A stretch of 64,000 bases of DNA from Acanthosepion lycidas. Its lineage: Eukaryota > Mollusca > Cephalopoda > Sepiida > Sepiidae. This document shows, piece after piece, positions 53,330 to 63,869 of this stretch. The notes under the pieces were generated by a model. It made no database searches. It worked only from the letters and a program-made list of their open reading frames with translations, and was not told the origin of the DNA. Positions within the stretch are counted from its first letter, which is position 1. Every line of letters begins with the position of its first letter. The stretch is from the NCBI GenBank assembly GCA_963932145.1, contig OZ010595.1:94016095-94080094 (forward strand). Direction: 5' to 3'. The position numbers and the translations under genes are program-made.

Positions 53330-53600
53330 TCTTGGGAGCATTATTAATTTTCTTTACAAAAATGTATTACTGGTAATATTTTACTATGAAAATGTATTGT
53401 TGGTATTTCTAGTATAAAAATGTATTTTTATACTTTCATAGTGTTTTGACCTCATTTTGTGGTGGGGGGTTCACTATTTGCCCATAGCTGGGACCCTAAC
53501 AGGTGCTACCACCCCAGGTCAGGGTGGACCTGGGGACACCAGTAATTAAGAGGTGCTTCCATGTTCCTCAAAACCTGCTGATCAGAAGCATAATTTTAGT
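53330..53600 (-). repeat. interspersed repeat R1 (copy 3, minus)
   Basis: The plus strand reads GTTCACTATTTGCCCATAGC, TGGGACCCTAACAGGTGCTA, CACCAGTAATTAAGAGGTGC and CCTCAAAACCTGCTGATCAG, the complement of the R1 core. Before it lie ATTTTTATAC and TGGTAATATTTTACTATG-type units, the complement of the minisatellite. Confidence 0.8.
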
Positions 53601-53688
53601 ATATAAAAAAAAATAAAAACCCAAACCTAATTGGAATTTGTTGCATTAATTACTATTTTTACATTATTAAACTTTGCACTGTTGTCAG

Positions 53689-53880
53689 ATCCAACACGTT
53701 TTTCTTAATAAATCAACCTGGCATGACATGAGTGGGTGTGAGGATAAATTAACATGGAACTATGCAAAAAAAGGTACTTATCTCAAACTTGATGATATTC
53801 TTGGGAACAGAAAAAGAAAACTCTTTTCAGATATAAAATTCAAAAACTTATCTGGTCTAGGCCAGAAGAGCATATGCTAG
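53689..53880 (+). CDS. candidate terminal coding exon B (protein unrecognised)
   Basis: An acceptor (TTGCACTGTTGTCAG) opens a phase-0 frame of 63 codons. It starts IQHVFLNKSTWHDMSGCEDK, continues with a LTWNYAKKGTYLKLDDILGN stretch and a basic RKRKLFSDIKFKNLSG segment, and ends GQKSIC-stop. The frame is basic and protein-like, with Trp, Cys and Asp placed as in globular or DNA-associated proteins; no family was recognised. Phase 0 matches the phase at which the exon at 18566-18752 ends, so the two could be consecutive, but an intron of 35 kb would be required. An internal donor (AAAAG|GTACTT) at about 53774 offers an alternative exon end. Confidence 0.5.
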   Translation: MQHVFLNKSTWHDMSGCEDKLTWNYAKKGTYLKLDDILGNRKRKLFSDIKFKNLSGLGQKSIC

Positions 53881-54285
53881 AAGAAACAGAAAAAAAAAGT
53901 GACCAAAATAAAAACTTTGCTTAAGAGATGCAAAAATTGTAGAATAGGAAGATAGCCATTTTATCTAAGTTTGGAAATGAAGTATCCATTATTCTTATAG
54001 TTATCAAAGTATTCTTTATTATTAATTTTTCACTATTATTTAATATCATTTTGATTTTATATTTGCTTTTTCTTCCAAATCTAAACATGCCAACAATCTA
54101 CAGCACTGAAAAGGTAGCACAGATCAGGTAAGCCGTTGGTGAGATTTGAATTCATGTTTCTTTTTTGCCTTGTTGAAGCTTCATTAAATGTATTAGCGGA
54201 TTACCTAGGCCATGAGTGGCTTTACAGAAGAACAAATCTTACCTATAAGCACCCCCCACTCTCATTCTACTCAAGAAAGATTATT
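53881..54285. other. possible 3' flank of the terminal exon
   Basis: A-rich directly after the stop (AGAAAAAAAAAG, then CCAAAATAAAAAC). No canonical, well-placed AATAAA could be chosen with confidence. Confidence 0.35.
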
Positions 54286-54289
54286 GTGG

Positions 54290-54415
54290 TTGTTGTTGTT
54301 GTAGCTTAGTTAGTCAAAGCAACCAGTGCATTTAATGAGGGTTCCCCAAGGCAAATATGAGATATGACTTCAAATCTCAGTAAGAACTTATCTTTTATTT
54401 TGGGATCCATACTAG
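54290..54415 (+). mobile_element. possible tRNA-like SINE head
   Basis: GTAGCTTAGTTAGTCAAAGC resembles an A box region and GACTTCAAATCTCAG a B box, at a spacing compatible with a tRNA. No clear tail. Confidence 0.4.
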
Positions 54416-54499
54416 AAAATTAAAATAAAGGACAACTAAAAAGAGGAAATGAATGTAAAAGTCAAAAATTTATAGTAATTTTTAACAATGCTTAATATA

Positions 54500-55410
54500 A
54501 TAAAAAAGAAATTTTGAAGTAAATCTTTTATGTGCCATGTACCTTCAGGATGATGGCGATTATGGCTTTCCAAAAATTCTTGTTCTTTGTAGCTCTTCGT
54601 AAATTTTGTTTTTATTATCTCTTCTAAACCCTGTTCTGCCATACATTTACTCAGGATTGCTAAATAAGTTATGCATTGTCTTCCTTTGTCCTTCTTGCCG
54701 TCGATCTGTCCTGTGGGTAGCAAATTTTCCAAACCCTCTTTCTTCATTATGAGGTCCTAGAAATATCAAATATCTCCTTTTGATTCTAAATATAAGAGTC
54801 CTTTTTGTTTCCATTTCCTCCAAATCTTCATCATTGCTCACATGTTCAATCCATGGTATTCTCAACATCAGTCTATATAACCACTTTTCTGTTGCTTCAA
54901 GTCTCTTCTTCATCTGTGAGGAGATTGTCCAGCATTCTATGTCATATAGGATGACTGATATTACATAACTGTCAAGTACTCTTTTCTTTGTTTCTAATAA
55001 AATATTCCTGTGTCTTAATACTTTACTTACCTTTTTGGTTTCAGTGCTGTACATATTTACATTTGAGTACTTGCTTCATTTTAACATCTCCAACTTGTAA
55101 TTTTCATGTTGGGCTGTTACACTTTGCTAACAACCATGCATTCTCTCTTCTTCCAATTGATGTCTAGTCCTTTCTTTTCGTATTCCTTCACCACATTCTG
55201 TAAGAGTTCTTGCAGTTTCCTTTTTATAGCTGCTATCAATGCCCTGTCATTTGCATATCTGATGTTGTTAAGATTATGGCCGCCAATAATGAATCTTGGT
55301 TGGACTTCTAATTCTCTCAGAATCACCTCACTATATAGTTTGAATAAGTCCTGTGAGAAAACAGAATTCTTTACTTTTCTTTCTGTGTCTGCTATCAACA
55401 ATGTTTAATC
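54500..55410 (-). pseudogene. RTE-like LINE, RT palm to C-terminus
   Basis: The minus-strand frames in order: NLNNIRYANDRALIAA (catalytic box YAND, not YADD), EKKGLDINWKKRECMVVSKV, then ILLETKKRVLDSYVISVILY, DIECWTISSQMKKRLEATEK, MLRIPWIEHVSNDEDLEEME, and GQIDGKKDKGRQCITYLAIL. It ends in the 3' tail ACGGTACATGGCACATA-like that also marks the relics at 1143-2110. The order and motifs match RTE-type LINEs. At least two frameshifts; inactive. Confidence 0.8.
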
Positions 55411-57760
55411 TGCATATGTTATGTTTTTAAGATTGTGGCTGCCAATAATGTTAGGAATTTGCATTTTCTCAGAATCCTGCTAGAAATTTGCATTCTCTCA
55501 GAATCACCTCACTGTATCGATTGAATAAATCTGATGTGAAGACATATCCTATTTCTGGTCTAATTCTGCTGCACCCTCTATTCATCAGAATATGGATGAT
55601 GATGAGTTTTTTTTTTTTATACAGCCTATTAGGCTGAGTGTCTGATCCAGTTCACTTTTTTTTGCACTTGGCTTCTTAAGCAGTGCTATAAAAATAGATC
55701 TACTTAAGTCTTCAGGTATATCACCACTGTTGTATATTTTATTTTTTATTTCTTTTATCTTGTCTATGCTGAAATCATCTAAGACTGCTTATATCTTTAA
55801 TACCTTCTGGTCCATTGTTTCTGTCCAGTTTGGCCAATGCTGATTTTACTTTACATTTTAATATTTCTCCGGTGTATTCATTCCATCTCTGAAGGATTTT
55901 TTTCTCTAATATCACTTTTCTGTCCTTGAAGTTTATGCATCCTTTTGATGAGTATATCTTTTTTTGTCCTGTTGGTTCTCTTATTCTTTTATCCATATCT
56001 GTCATATCTATGATGCTCATTCTTTCTATTTTTGCACACTTTTCATTGAGCTATACCTCTTTAGCTCACCTGCATTTGTTCCTAATTTCTTAGTACAGAG
56101 TCTTATATTCTGTGCCAGACCTTGGCATTCTTTTCTGTTTCCTTTTCATCATGACAAGAATTTCAGCTGTCATCTATTCTTTTTTTCTTTGGTATGATCT
56201 CAATGTCTGTTGTTACTAAAGCTTCTCTTAATGTGTTTCACTTTGAGTTTCCATTCTCCTTTTGTCTATTGTATCTGCTTTTAACACTGTCCATATATTT
56301 CCCCTTCAGATTCAGGTCATTCAAGAACCTTGCTTTGGGTATATTGCCACTGTTATATATTTCATTCATTATGTCTGTAATCATGTCAATACCAAAACCC
56401 TCTAAGGCTGCTAGCATTTTTATTACAATTCTGTCTGGTCCTGCTGCTTTGTTTCTGGTCAATTTGGCCATTGCAGATTCCAACTTCAGAGTATAATATT
56501 CCTGGTCCTTCATTATTTCTTTGTATTGTTGGTTGTCTCTTACCACAGAAGAGTTCTCCAATATATTCATTCCATCTTTGAAATATGTTTTTCTTTCTCT
56601 GATATCCGTATCCCATTCTTGGATGATTTGCATCCTTTTCGTGAGAGAATGTCTTTTGTCCTGTTGATTCTCTTATTCTTTTATATATATCTAATTTATT
56701 TTTTCTAGTTTTGCATATTTTTTGATAAAACAGGATCTTGTTCATTAAACTGAATGATAGCACTTCACCAAGCAACAGAAATAGATATTACATTTATTAC
56801 TGAAAATACAATAATTGTGGCACAAGGCCAACGGGGAAGTGGGGAAAATCTGATCTCTGCTAACTATCCTACTTCTAGTTAATCACAATCATGACCCATT
56901 CATCCAATACAATTTATCCATTTACCTTCCTTATGGTCCTTGCAAAGAGGAAGTACAGTCAAGTGGTAAAGGATGAGAGGAAAGACATAAGTTGTGCACA
57001 CCTAAGTCCTAACCTTCAAGGATAACGTCCTTCGAAGCCAAGTTCAGACTGACACTCTGACTTTTGCCTGTACTTCTGACCAATTTTTTTCTAGCTGGAG
57101 GTCAGGTCCAAACCACACTCCAAGAATGTAGACAGAACCGTCTGTTCAAGCAAAGGGCCCTGGAAGAACGACCCCCTTCCAGGTACCTAACTGCAAACCA
57201 AACAGTTAATCTTGGCAAATAGAAATATATATTACCTGAGGAGAAATTTCAGTAAACTTGAATGAATGCCTACAAGTAAAATCCACTTTTTTGGGAGACA
57301 AGCCTGCTACTACCACTTCTTTGAGCACATTCATTAAGTTGTGGGTGGGAGTTTAATATCTTCAGAAATTTCTTAGCCAAATATTGTGAGTTCAATCCTT
57401 GGTAGGGACACAAGAGTCAGCATAGTTAACACTTTTCATTGATCCATTCCCCTTAAGCCTGCTTGCATTTTTTTCTGATTTCTTTGTGCAGAGTTATATT
57501 CTCTTCTTTACTTTGGCATTGTTTTTGTCTCCTTTTCGTCATGTCAAGAATTTCACCTGCCATTTATTCCTTTTTTTAATTATCTTATTTTCTTTGGGAT
57601 GATCTCAATTTCTGATGCTTTTCTTAATATATCCAACCTTAAGTTTCCATTCTCATTTTGTCATTGTATCTGCTTTTAAGACTGTCCATAAATTTCTACT
57701 TCATATTTGCGTCATTCAGAAGTCTGTCATATTTCAATTTTTGGTGCTGTCTTGACCCTC
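55410..57760 (-). pseudogene. duplicated and scrambled 5' fragments of the same LINE
   Basis: Pieces repeat out of order on the minus strand. An RT fragment at 55420-55600 duplicates 55240-55370. Finger-domain copies occur at 55640-56020 (ALAKLDRNNGPEGI) and 56340-56775 (AMAKLTRNKAAGPDRIVI). An upstream segment appears at 56040-56330 and again at 57440-57720 (plus-strand phrase TTTCCATTCTCNTTTTGTC and TGTATCTGCTTTTAA). This indicates several truncated head-to-tail insertions or local duplications. 56780-57430 between them is unassigned, apart from a possible tRNA-like block near 57330-57420. Confidence 0.7.
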
Positions 57761-58735
57761 TTCAATTTCTGTAGTTTCATTCTATGTTTACATAAAACTG
57801 AAAAGTTCTTGCTCCCAAAGTCAGCCCTTAGATATATTTTGCAGTGTAAAACTGCATTCCTGGATCTATTATTAATACTTACATAATTGATTTGTATTTT
57901 TGTTTCTCTTCCTGGGCTTCTCCATATCCATATACATCTAAAGTGTTCATGAAACCAAGTATTGGCAACTTCCTGAACATTTGTTGTTCACTAATGGATC
58001 CATTTTTTTTTGTTCATTAAGTATTTCACCATCTCTTTCCTTGACTACTGTGAAACTGGTTGACAATGTTTTATCTAATAAAAAATGAAGATGTAAGTAA
58101 ATACTAGTAAATACTTGTCATTAATTAATAATAATGGTTGACAATGCTTCATCTAATAAAAAATGTAGAGGAAATTAAATAATAATAAAAAAATTATAAC
58201 AGTTGACATTTTTTTTTGTCTCACATAAAAAAATTAATTGATATATATTTTAAAGTAAAATAGAAACCACCAGTACGTCTCCCTAAAAAATGTTCAGAAA
58301 GATCAGCCAAAATAAAACAAAAAAAAACAGTGACCTTGGAAATTTATTTTCTGAAAAGACATACTTATAAAACTTCTTATAGAAAATGAAGGTAAAACTG
58401 ATTTATACTTGTGTGTATAAGATATTCTACTTGAGACATCACCTTAATCAAAGTCAAAGAACAGGAATCTTGTGCATAATATCAATTAGGTTTCACCTGA
58501 CTGGTTCCCCATCACCTACAAAAACGTGAATAGTAAGTATCATTCAATTCACTCAATGGATGGCAGACACTGGCAGAAAAAGAACTGATTTAGTCACTTT
58601 CTAGTGACATCTGTCTTGGAATCTGTCTTGGAATCTGTCTGTTACAGCAGTGTAACATAATCTACCAAGTGCCAGAAGATTTCTTGTTCAGAAGAAGAAA
58701 AGAAGTTTGACATAGCACCTGCTTCTTCAGTGTTT
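57761..58735. other. no gene seen; short duplication near 58070-58180
   Basis: GACAATGTTTTATCTAATAA and GACAATGCTTCATCTAATAA lie 70 bp apart, a small tandem duplication. Otherwise unassigned. Confidence 0.4.
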
Positions 58736-58737
58736 CA

Positions 58738-58931
58738 TCATGTCGACTGGCTTTTTTGCTTTTGGTTTCTTTCTGAGCATTTATCACAGTTTATTTCTAA
58801 CATGTCTCCAAGAGGCAAGCCTCTTTTGATGCTTGTCCTCATCTCCAGATGCATGTCTACTATTATTGTGACAGTTTTGACAGTTTTCTGCTGTGTTTCA
58901 TGATCAGGACAGGCCACATGTTCTTTACTAG
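58738..58931 (-). CDS. minus-strand candidate terminal exon
   Basis: After an acceptor (AATATTGTGTTTAG|) the minus strand is open for 64 codons: SKEHVACPDHETQQKTVKTV, then MHLEMRTSIKRGLPLGDMLE and INCDKCSERNQKQKSQST-stop. The CxxC pair and charged tail look protein-like. The upstream pyrimidine tract is modest and no partner exon was found. It may be a host exon or an unrecognised transposon fragment. Confidence 0.3.
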
Positions 58932-59775
58932 CTAAACACAATATTTACAGACACCAGTTTCTGGAGTCTAGAGGCCAAAAGTAATATTCAGTACGTCAAT
59001 CGCCAGGAGCAAAAGATGGATATTTTGATAAAAATGGAAAATACAACCAGTAAAAATAATATCTCAAGAATCACTTGTGGAAATGTGTATATGTAGGAAT
59101 GCTTTATCATGATTGCAAAGCTGATTCACAGACAATTATGACTGTAGTAAGTTCAGTTTTCTTGAGTGCCACACAATTGTGGCTAAGCTAAGCTTTGTAA
59201 ATGCATAGCTATTAAAAGGGAGCCTACACAGGTGAGACTGGCTGATTTTATATATCATTCCTAAAAGTGAATGTACTGAGAGTAATATCCCAAGTCATTT
59301 TTAAGCTAGAAAGTTTTAGAAATTCTACTAGACAAGCCAACCATGTGTGGAAATAAAAGAAAAAAGCTCTGATTGCAAACTAGAAAATTTTAATAAAAGC
59401 AAGCTTTACAACAATCGTAGTAATATCTGCAACCCTTGTCAACAAGAAAAGTTAGCTATAATAACATTTGAATGAGTGATTGAAAATTATGACCCATCGT
59501 ATTCATATTAAAAAAATTCTTTTTGAATTCATATGAAGTGAGATGCAAAGTAAGTATATTTCATTTACTCCCCACCATTAATACATTTCCAATAAACATG
59601 CTTTTCCCTTCATCCCGCTCTTCATCTTCTACCACAGCTCATGTCATGTGCTCATTATTTTTTTTATTTTTTATCTGTTTATTTATTTTTAAAAATATAG
59701 ACTTTATAAATTTATAAAAACTTTTCTATTTTTTTACTTAAAAGCTCTACATATTATTTTTTATCTTTTATATGT
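58932..59775. other. no gene seen
   Basis: AT-rich sequence without recognised features. Confidence 0.4.
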
Positions 59776-59779
59776 GTTG

Positions 59780-60375
59780 TGCCAGAAGGGTTTTTTTGCC
59801 AGAGTCCATCTTAGACATCTAGAAATTTACCATTCCTTCATCAATTGAATATTGTTGTCATATCTGGTCTGGTGCTCCTGCTGTTCATCTTGAGGTTCTT
59901 GATAAAATCCAAAAAAGGATCTGCAATATAATCAGTCATGATTTGACATCTTGATTTCAGTCACATGATATGGTTTCCGTGTTGGTTTTTCTACAAATAT
60001 TTTCATGGCAACTGTTCTGATGAGCTTTCTTCCTTGATGTCCCGACTACATGAATTTAAGCGTGCGACTAGGTTGACATCTAGGTTCCACCCTTTTACTG
60101 TTAAAATAATTAAATGTAACCACCTCTTCTACTTCAACAGTTTGTTTTCTCACACTTCCGGACAGTGGAACTCCCTTCCTCTTACTTGCTACCCTGATAA
60201 CTATAATCTTCAAAATTTAAATGCAACATCAATCACCATCTTCTGTTGCCTTGATCACCATTTTTTCTTTTATTCTTTTCTCAAATCCCCCGCCTCTATA
60301 TACAGTCTTTTCTCTCACTTTCACTTTGCATATAAGTGGCACACTCACCTTACTTGGGGTGAAATGCTTAAAAAA
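59780..60375 (+). pseudogene. Jockey-like LINE C-terminal tail (longest copy)
   Basis: Frames on the plus strand give YLVWCSCCS/SGAPAVHLEVLDKIQKR, VFLQIFSWQLF-like (consensus FYKYFHGNCSDEL), SRLHEFKRATRLTSRFHPFT (VKIIKCNHLFYF), HTSGQWNSLPLTCYPDNYNL, then the 3' UTR ending CTTACTTGGGGTGAAATGCT. It is the reference for at least seven other copies in this window. Frameshifts near 59990 and elsewhere; no RT. Confidence 0.8.
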
Positions 60376-60376
60376 A

Positions 60377-60377
<1 letters not shown>

Positions 60378-60424
<47 letters not shown>
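60378..60424. repeat. (AT)n microsatellite at a LINE 3' end
   Basis: About 23 AT units directly after the LINE tail, possibly grown from its 3' terminal repeat. Confidence 0.96.
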
Positions 60425-60429
<5 letters not shown>

Positions 60430-60832
60430 GCCTCAAAACACTTTGTCCTGATGGGCTTAACCACAAATTCAACAACATAGATAGAATTAATTTATAACCC
60501 CATAAATTAAGCGCTACCCACATTTCTCACCCACACAAGACAGACATGCATGCAGAGGTGATGAGGTCTCATGCTTATACATGCACTCATACTTATATAT
60601 GCACATAACACACACTAAGAACTAAAATATAACATACACTTAACACACACACATCCCATTCCCAGCAACCAATAAAACTGTCAAAATGAAAGAGGCTATT
60701 TGACCAACACAAGGGCTGACCAAAACTAATGATAAAAAAACAAATAAAAACTACAGATAAAGTTCACTTTCTTCAGAAACAGTCATTCACTCCTGTAGTT
60801 CACTGCTACTAACAAGCAGGCATGTTTAGCTC

Positions 60833-60863
60833 CTGATGATGGCCATATTGGCTGAAACTAGTC
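60833..60863 (+). other. hammerhead-core-like motif
   Basis: CTGATGA, one spare base, a GCCA/TGGC hairpin, then GAAAC and GTC within 31 bases. It resembles the conserved core of hammerhead ribozymes as found in PLE terminal repeats, except for the extra base after CTGATGA and a mismatched closing pair. No stem I could be drawn. Confidence 0.3.
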
Positions 60864-60944
60864 AAGAAAATAAAAGAAAATATATTAATATACAACCCAG
60901 TGTGTCTGAAAAATTTAAGTTTTTAATACTTCTTATTGTTCAAA

Positions 60945-60947
<3 letters not shown>

Positions 60948-60990
<43 letters not shown>
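60948..60990. repeat. (AT)n microsatellite
   Basis: About 21 AT units. Confidence 0.95.
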
Positions 60991-60994
<4 letters not shown>

Positions 60995-61535
60995 AATTAT
61001 TTATTTAAAAGTATGATTCCATCGCTATATAAGAGTTCTCATGTTTCAAAACAAGAGCCGAAAACTTCAATATAATTATTTGAATTAAAGTACCAAGCTC
61101 TCTTCCATCTTCAAGCAAAATTTTTGGAATAACCAATTCTTGAAATTTGCATGTTTTTTGTCAGCATATTCATTATTAAAATTAAAATTACTATGGTAAC
61201 GGCTAGAGCAATTATTTAAAAAAAGGGGTGTAAGGGTTAATAATTTGTATCAATATCTCAGTTACATTCAAAGAGGTCAAGTCAGGGTAAGGTTGGGGTG
61301 TCTAAATTTAAAGCAGAAGATGACATTGTCTTGTCTGGTTAAGTGTCTATGGAGATTTATTTCTTTTTCTATTTTATTTTCTTTCCTGAAAGGGTTTTGT
61401 TTATATAAAACTGTCATAATTAGCTAACATTTGTTTTTTTGAATGAATTCATAAAGGTTTTTTTTTTGGTTTTTTTCTTTGGGTAGGGCTTTTAAACTTT
61501 TTATTTAGACTATGGAGTTTAAAATTTGTATTTAT
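60995..61535. other. possible PLE 3' flank, no gene
   Basis: It contains the repeat fragment shared with 12045-12201 and T-rich sequence. It lies downstream of the minus-strand PLE at 61540-62440, so it may be that element's terminal sequence. Confidence 0.35.
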
Positions 61536-61539
61536 TATT

Positions 61540-62440
61540 TAATTGTTTGTTTGTTTTTTATGCTAATTATTCAATGCAAAAATTTGATGATGTCGACAAA
61601 AAACTGTTAACTCATGTCTATTGTTTAATAAATTTTTATTATTTAGAAACTTGATAATGTGTAGTTTCTCATGTAGGCATAAATGGCATGGATCATGCCA
61701 AGTTTTACAAGTTCTAGTTTTGTTTATAATTTTCCATTTAACTTTTTGTGTGTTATTCATTTCCTTGAAATGCTAAAAATATTTAGATAGAGATGTCTGA
61801 TTTCTATTATTATTATTGTTGAAGGAGCACTTATGCTGCCTCCACCTGGTTTTAAATTCATTCTTCGTAGACCCAATGTATATCATATTAGCATTAGGAC
61901 TCTCAATGGATGAGATAGTACATTGGTATACTACAGATTATACGAACCATATATTTTCCAATGGGCAGTTTTCTGGGTTTCTACAATCATATAATTTTTC
62001 ACCATTTTTGTCTAATTTAAGTTTAGGGTTTTTATTAATACTATTCTGTCATGGGGGTTTATTCAGGATTTTATTATTGTGTTTTTTATTATACTTTCTA
62101 TATTTTCAGTGCAATTGTAACTTAATTTTAGGGTGTTTTTATTAAAGATTTTACTAAGTCTGCTATTTGTAGGAAAGTTTTTTTCAATTAAAGCTAAAAA
62201 TTTATGTCCTAGCTTAATATTAACAATTTGGTTGAATGGAGGGGTATACCAAATGATTTTTCTTTTCCTGTTTTTCTTCTGGTTAGTACAATTGTTTCTA
62301 TAATTGATGTTAACATTTTTGTATCTGCTATTTTTTAGGGCTGCCTTATAAAAATTACTGTGGAATATTTCTTTATTAGTGAAGTTAATGCTGATTCTTT
62401 TAGAAAACTTTGGATTATTTACCTAACAAGTTCTTTCCAA
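61540..62440 (-). pseudogene. second Penelope-like lineage: GIY-YIG-type endonuclease region
   Basis: The minus strand in order gives FTNKEIFHSNFYKAAL-like, RKRKIIWYTPPFNQIVNIKL, GHKFLALIEKNFPTNSRLSK, NTLKLSYSCTENIESIIKN, NPENCPLENIWFV, ANMIYIGSTKNEFKTRWRQH, then MNNTQKVKWKIINKTRTCKT, CHLCLHEKLHIIKFLNNKNL and LNNRHELTVFCRHHQIF. This is the ordered C-terminal architecture of PLEs: IIWFNPP linker, Cys-rich NCPL, YIG-T---FK-R---H and the CxLCL-EK end. The RT is missing upstream (truncated at the simple repeat at 62460). Four or five frame breaks. It differs clearly from the PLE at 38325-40280. Confidence 0.85.
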
Positions 62441-62457
62441 TTTTCTATATATTTTCT

Positions 62458-62606
62458 CACACACACACACATATATATATATATGCATGCATGTATGTAT
62501 GTATGTATGTATTTATATAAATATACATATATATATATAGATATAGATATATATATATATATATAGATATATATAGATGTATAGGGAGGGAGAGAGAGAG
62601 AGAGAG
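62458..62606. repeat. compound (CA)-(AT)-(GTAT)-(GATA)-(GA) microsatellite
   Basis: CACACACAC, AT, GTATGTATGTAT, ATAGATAT and GAGAGAGAGAGA blocks follow one another. Confidence 0.95.
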
Positions 62607-62784
62607 CGAGATATATATTAATAATAAATATATATTTTTCCTACATGCTAGTATAACACTTTGTTTAATGCGCAAGACAAACTTAAGGTTAAGACATAAC
62701 TCAGCACCTGAAGATTGTGTAGTGCATGAAATTCAGAATTGCGCTATCAGTGAAGAAAAAATGTTTATCATTTTCTTTTTTTTT

Positions 62785-63175
62785 TTTAAGCATTTCACCC
62801 CAAGCAAGGCAGAAAGCCACTAGACGCAAGTGGTTACAGAAGATTTGGAGCAAGATCAGATAGGAGTGATAGAGGAAAGAATGAGGAGAAGGATAGTGGA
62901 TAGATCAAGGCAACTGGAGATGTCGATTGACATTACATTTGAATAGTTGGAGATTATAGCTCTCAGGGAAACTAGAATAGGAAAGGGAGTTCCACAGGGG
63001 AGAGGTGCGAGACATAAAGCTATTGGAGTAGAAGAGACGGCTACATTTAGTAGTTTCTACAGTGAAAGGGTGAGAGCGGGATGCCATCATCGTAGGGTGC
63101 TTGAATTCATGAAGTCTGGGAACCAGTGAATGCAGCTCCTCGGAGCAATTGCCATGAAAGTATTTGTAAAAAAGA
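62785..63175 (-). pseudogene. Jockey-like LINE C-terminal tail
   Basis: The minus-strand frame has ASRSHPFTVETTKCSRLFYS, TSPLWNSLSYSSFPESYNLQ and LFKCNVNRHLQLP. The 3' end complement CATTTCACCCCAAGCAAGGC lies at the left after a T-run at 62778-62789, which fits a poly(A) tail. Confidence 0.8.
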
Positions 63176-63271
63176 CAGAGAGAGAGAATCTATTATTAAT
63201 ATATAATTTATAGCTCTGTTATTTCACATCGAACACTATTTTATTAGCACCAGCTTTCAATGTGTGATATA

Positions 63272-63273
63272 TT

Positions 63274-63305
<32 letters not shown>

Positions 63306-63320
63306 GATAGATAGAATGAG
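63272..63320. repeat. (AT)n then (GATA)n
   Basis: AT array followed by TAGATAGATAGA. Confidence 0.93.
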
Positions 63321-63620
63321 GTTATGGCACAAAAGAAAATGAAAATATTAATTTGTAATCATGTATTTAGCAATAAAATGTAGAAAAATGCCAACAGGCA
63401 CTGAGGAAAAAGTTAGAACTGCCAATGCTCCAATGGCTGGTAATACCCCCCTTTGCCGAAATGACCTCAATTAAGTGTTTTCTGTAAGTGTCTACTAGTC
63501 TCTTACATTGCCTAAAGTTAATCTCATTCCTCCGAGCAGAATTCTTTCAGCTTTGGGATGTTTGAGGGCTATCAATCAGTTAAGTGCCATATTGGGCGAT
63601 CAAGTCTCTTTTGATTCATA
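63321..63620 (-). pseudogene. Tc1-like transposase C-terminal fragment
   Basis: The minus strand reads NIPKLKEFCSEE, ETSRHLQKTLN and GHFGKGGYYQPLEHW in broken frames. It matches the end of Tc1-type transposases (NI-ELK-FC-EEW ... R-LV--YRKRL-EVI-AKGG-T-Y). A TIR may start in GTTATGGCACAAAAGAAAAT but was not matched to a partner. Confidence 0.65.
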
Positions 63621-63649
63621 ACTGACTAGGCAGAAGATTTTCCCTGCAG

Positions 63650-63840
63650 TAGGTTGCTACTTCTTTCTGTCAACCAAGGCTATAGGACCTAGTCTGCATG
63701 TTATTTACTCATTGCTGGAGGATACAAGAGATGGATTCAGACCTTTTCCAAGGCTATTTGCACATAAATCAATGTAACAAACTCAACTGGAATTTGCTCT
63801 CCGATTACTCATTCCAAACCAATTTCTATCACAACATAAT
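63650..63840 (-). mobile_element. tRNA-like SINE body (minus)
   Basis: The complement contains CGGAGAGCAAATTCCAGTTG (B-box like) and GTTTGTTACATTGATTTATG, the same body as the SINEs at 10456-10545 and 43700-43800. The head is missing or decayed. Confidence 0.6.
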
Positions 63841-63869
63841 GCACATTGACGGTTATACACAGCTCATTT

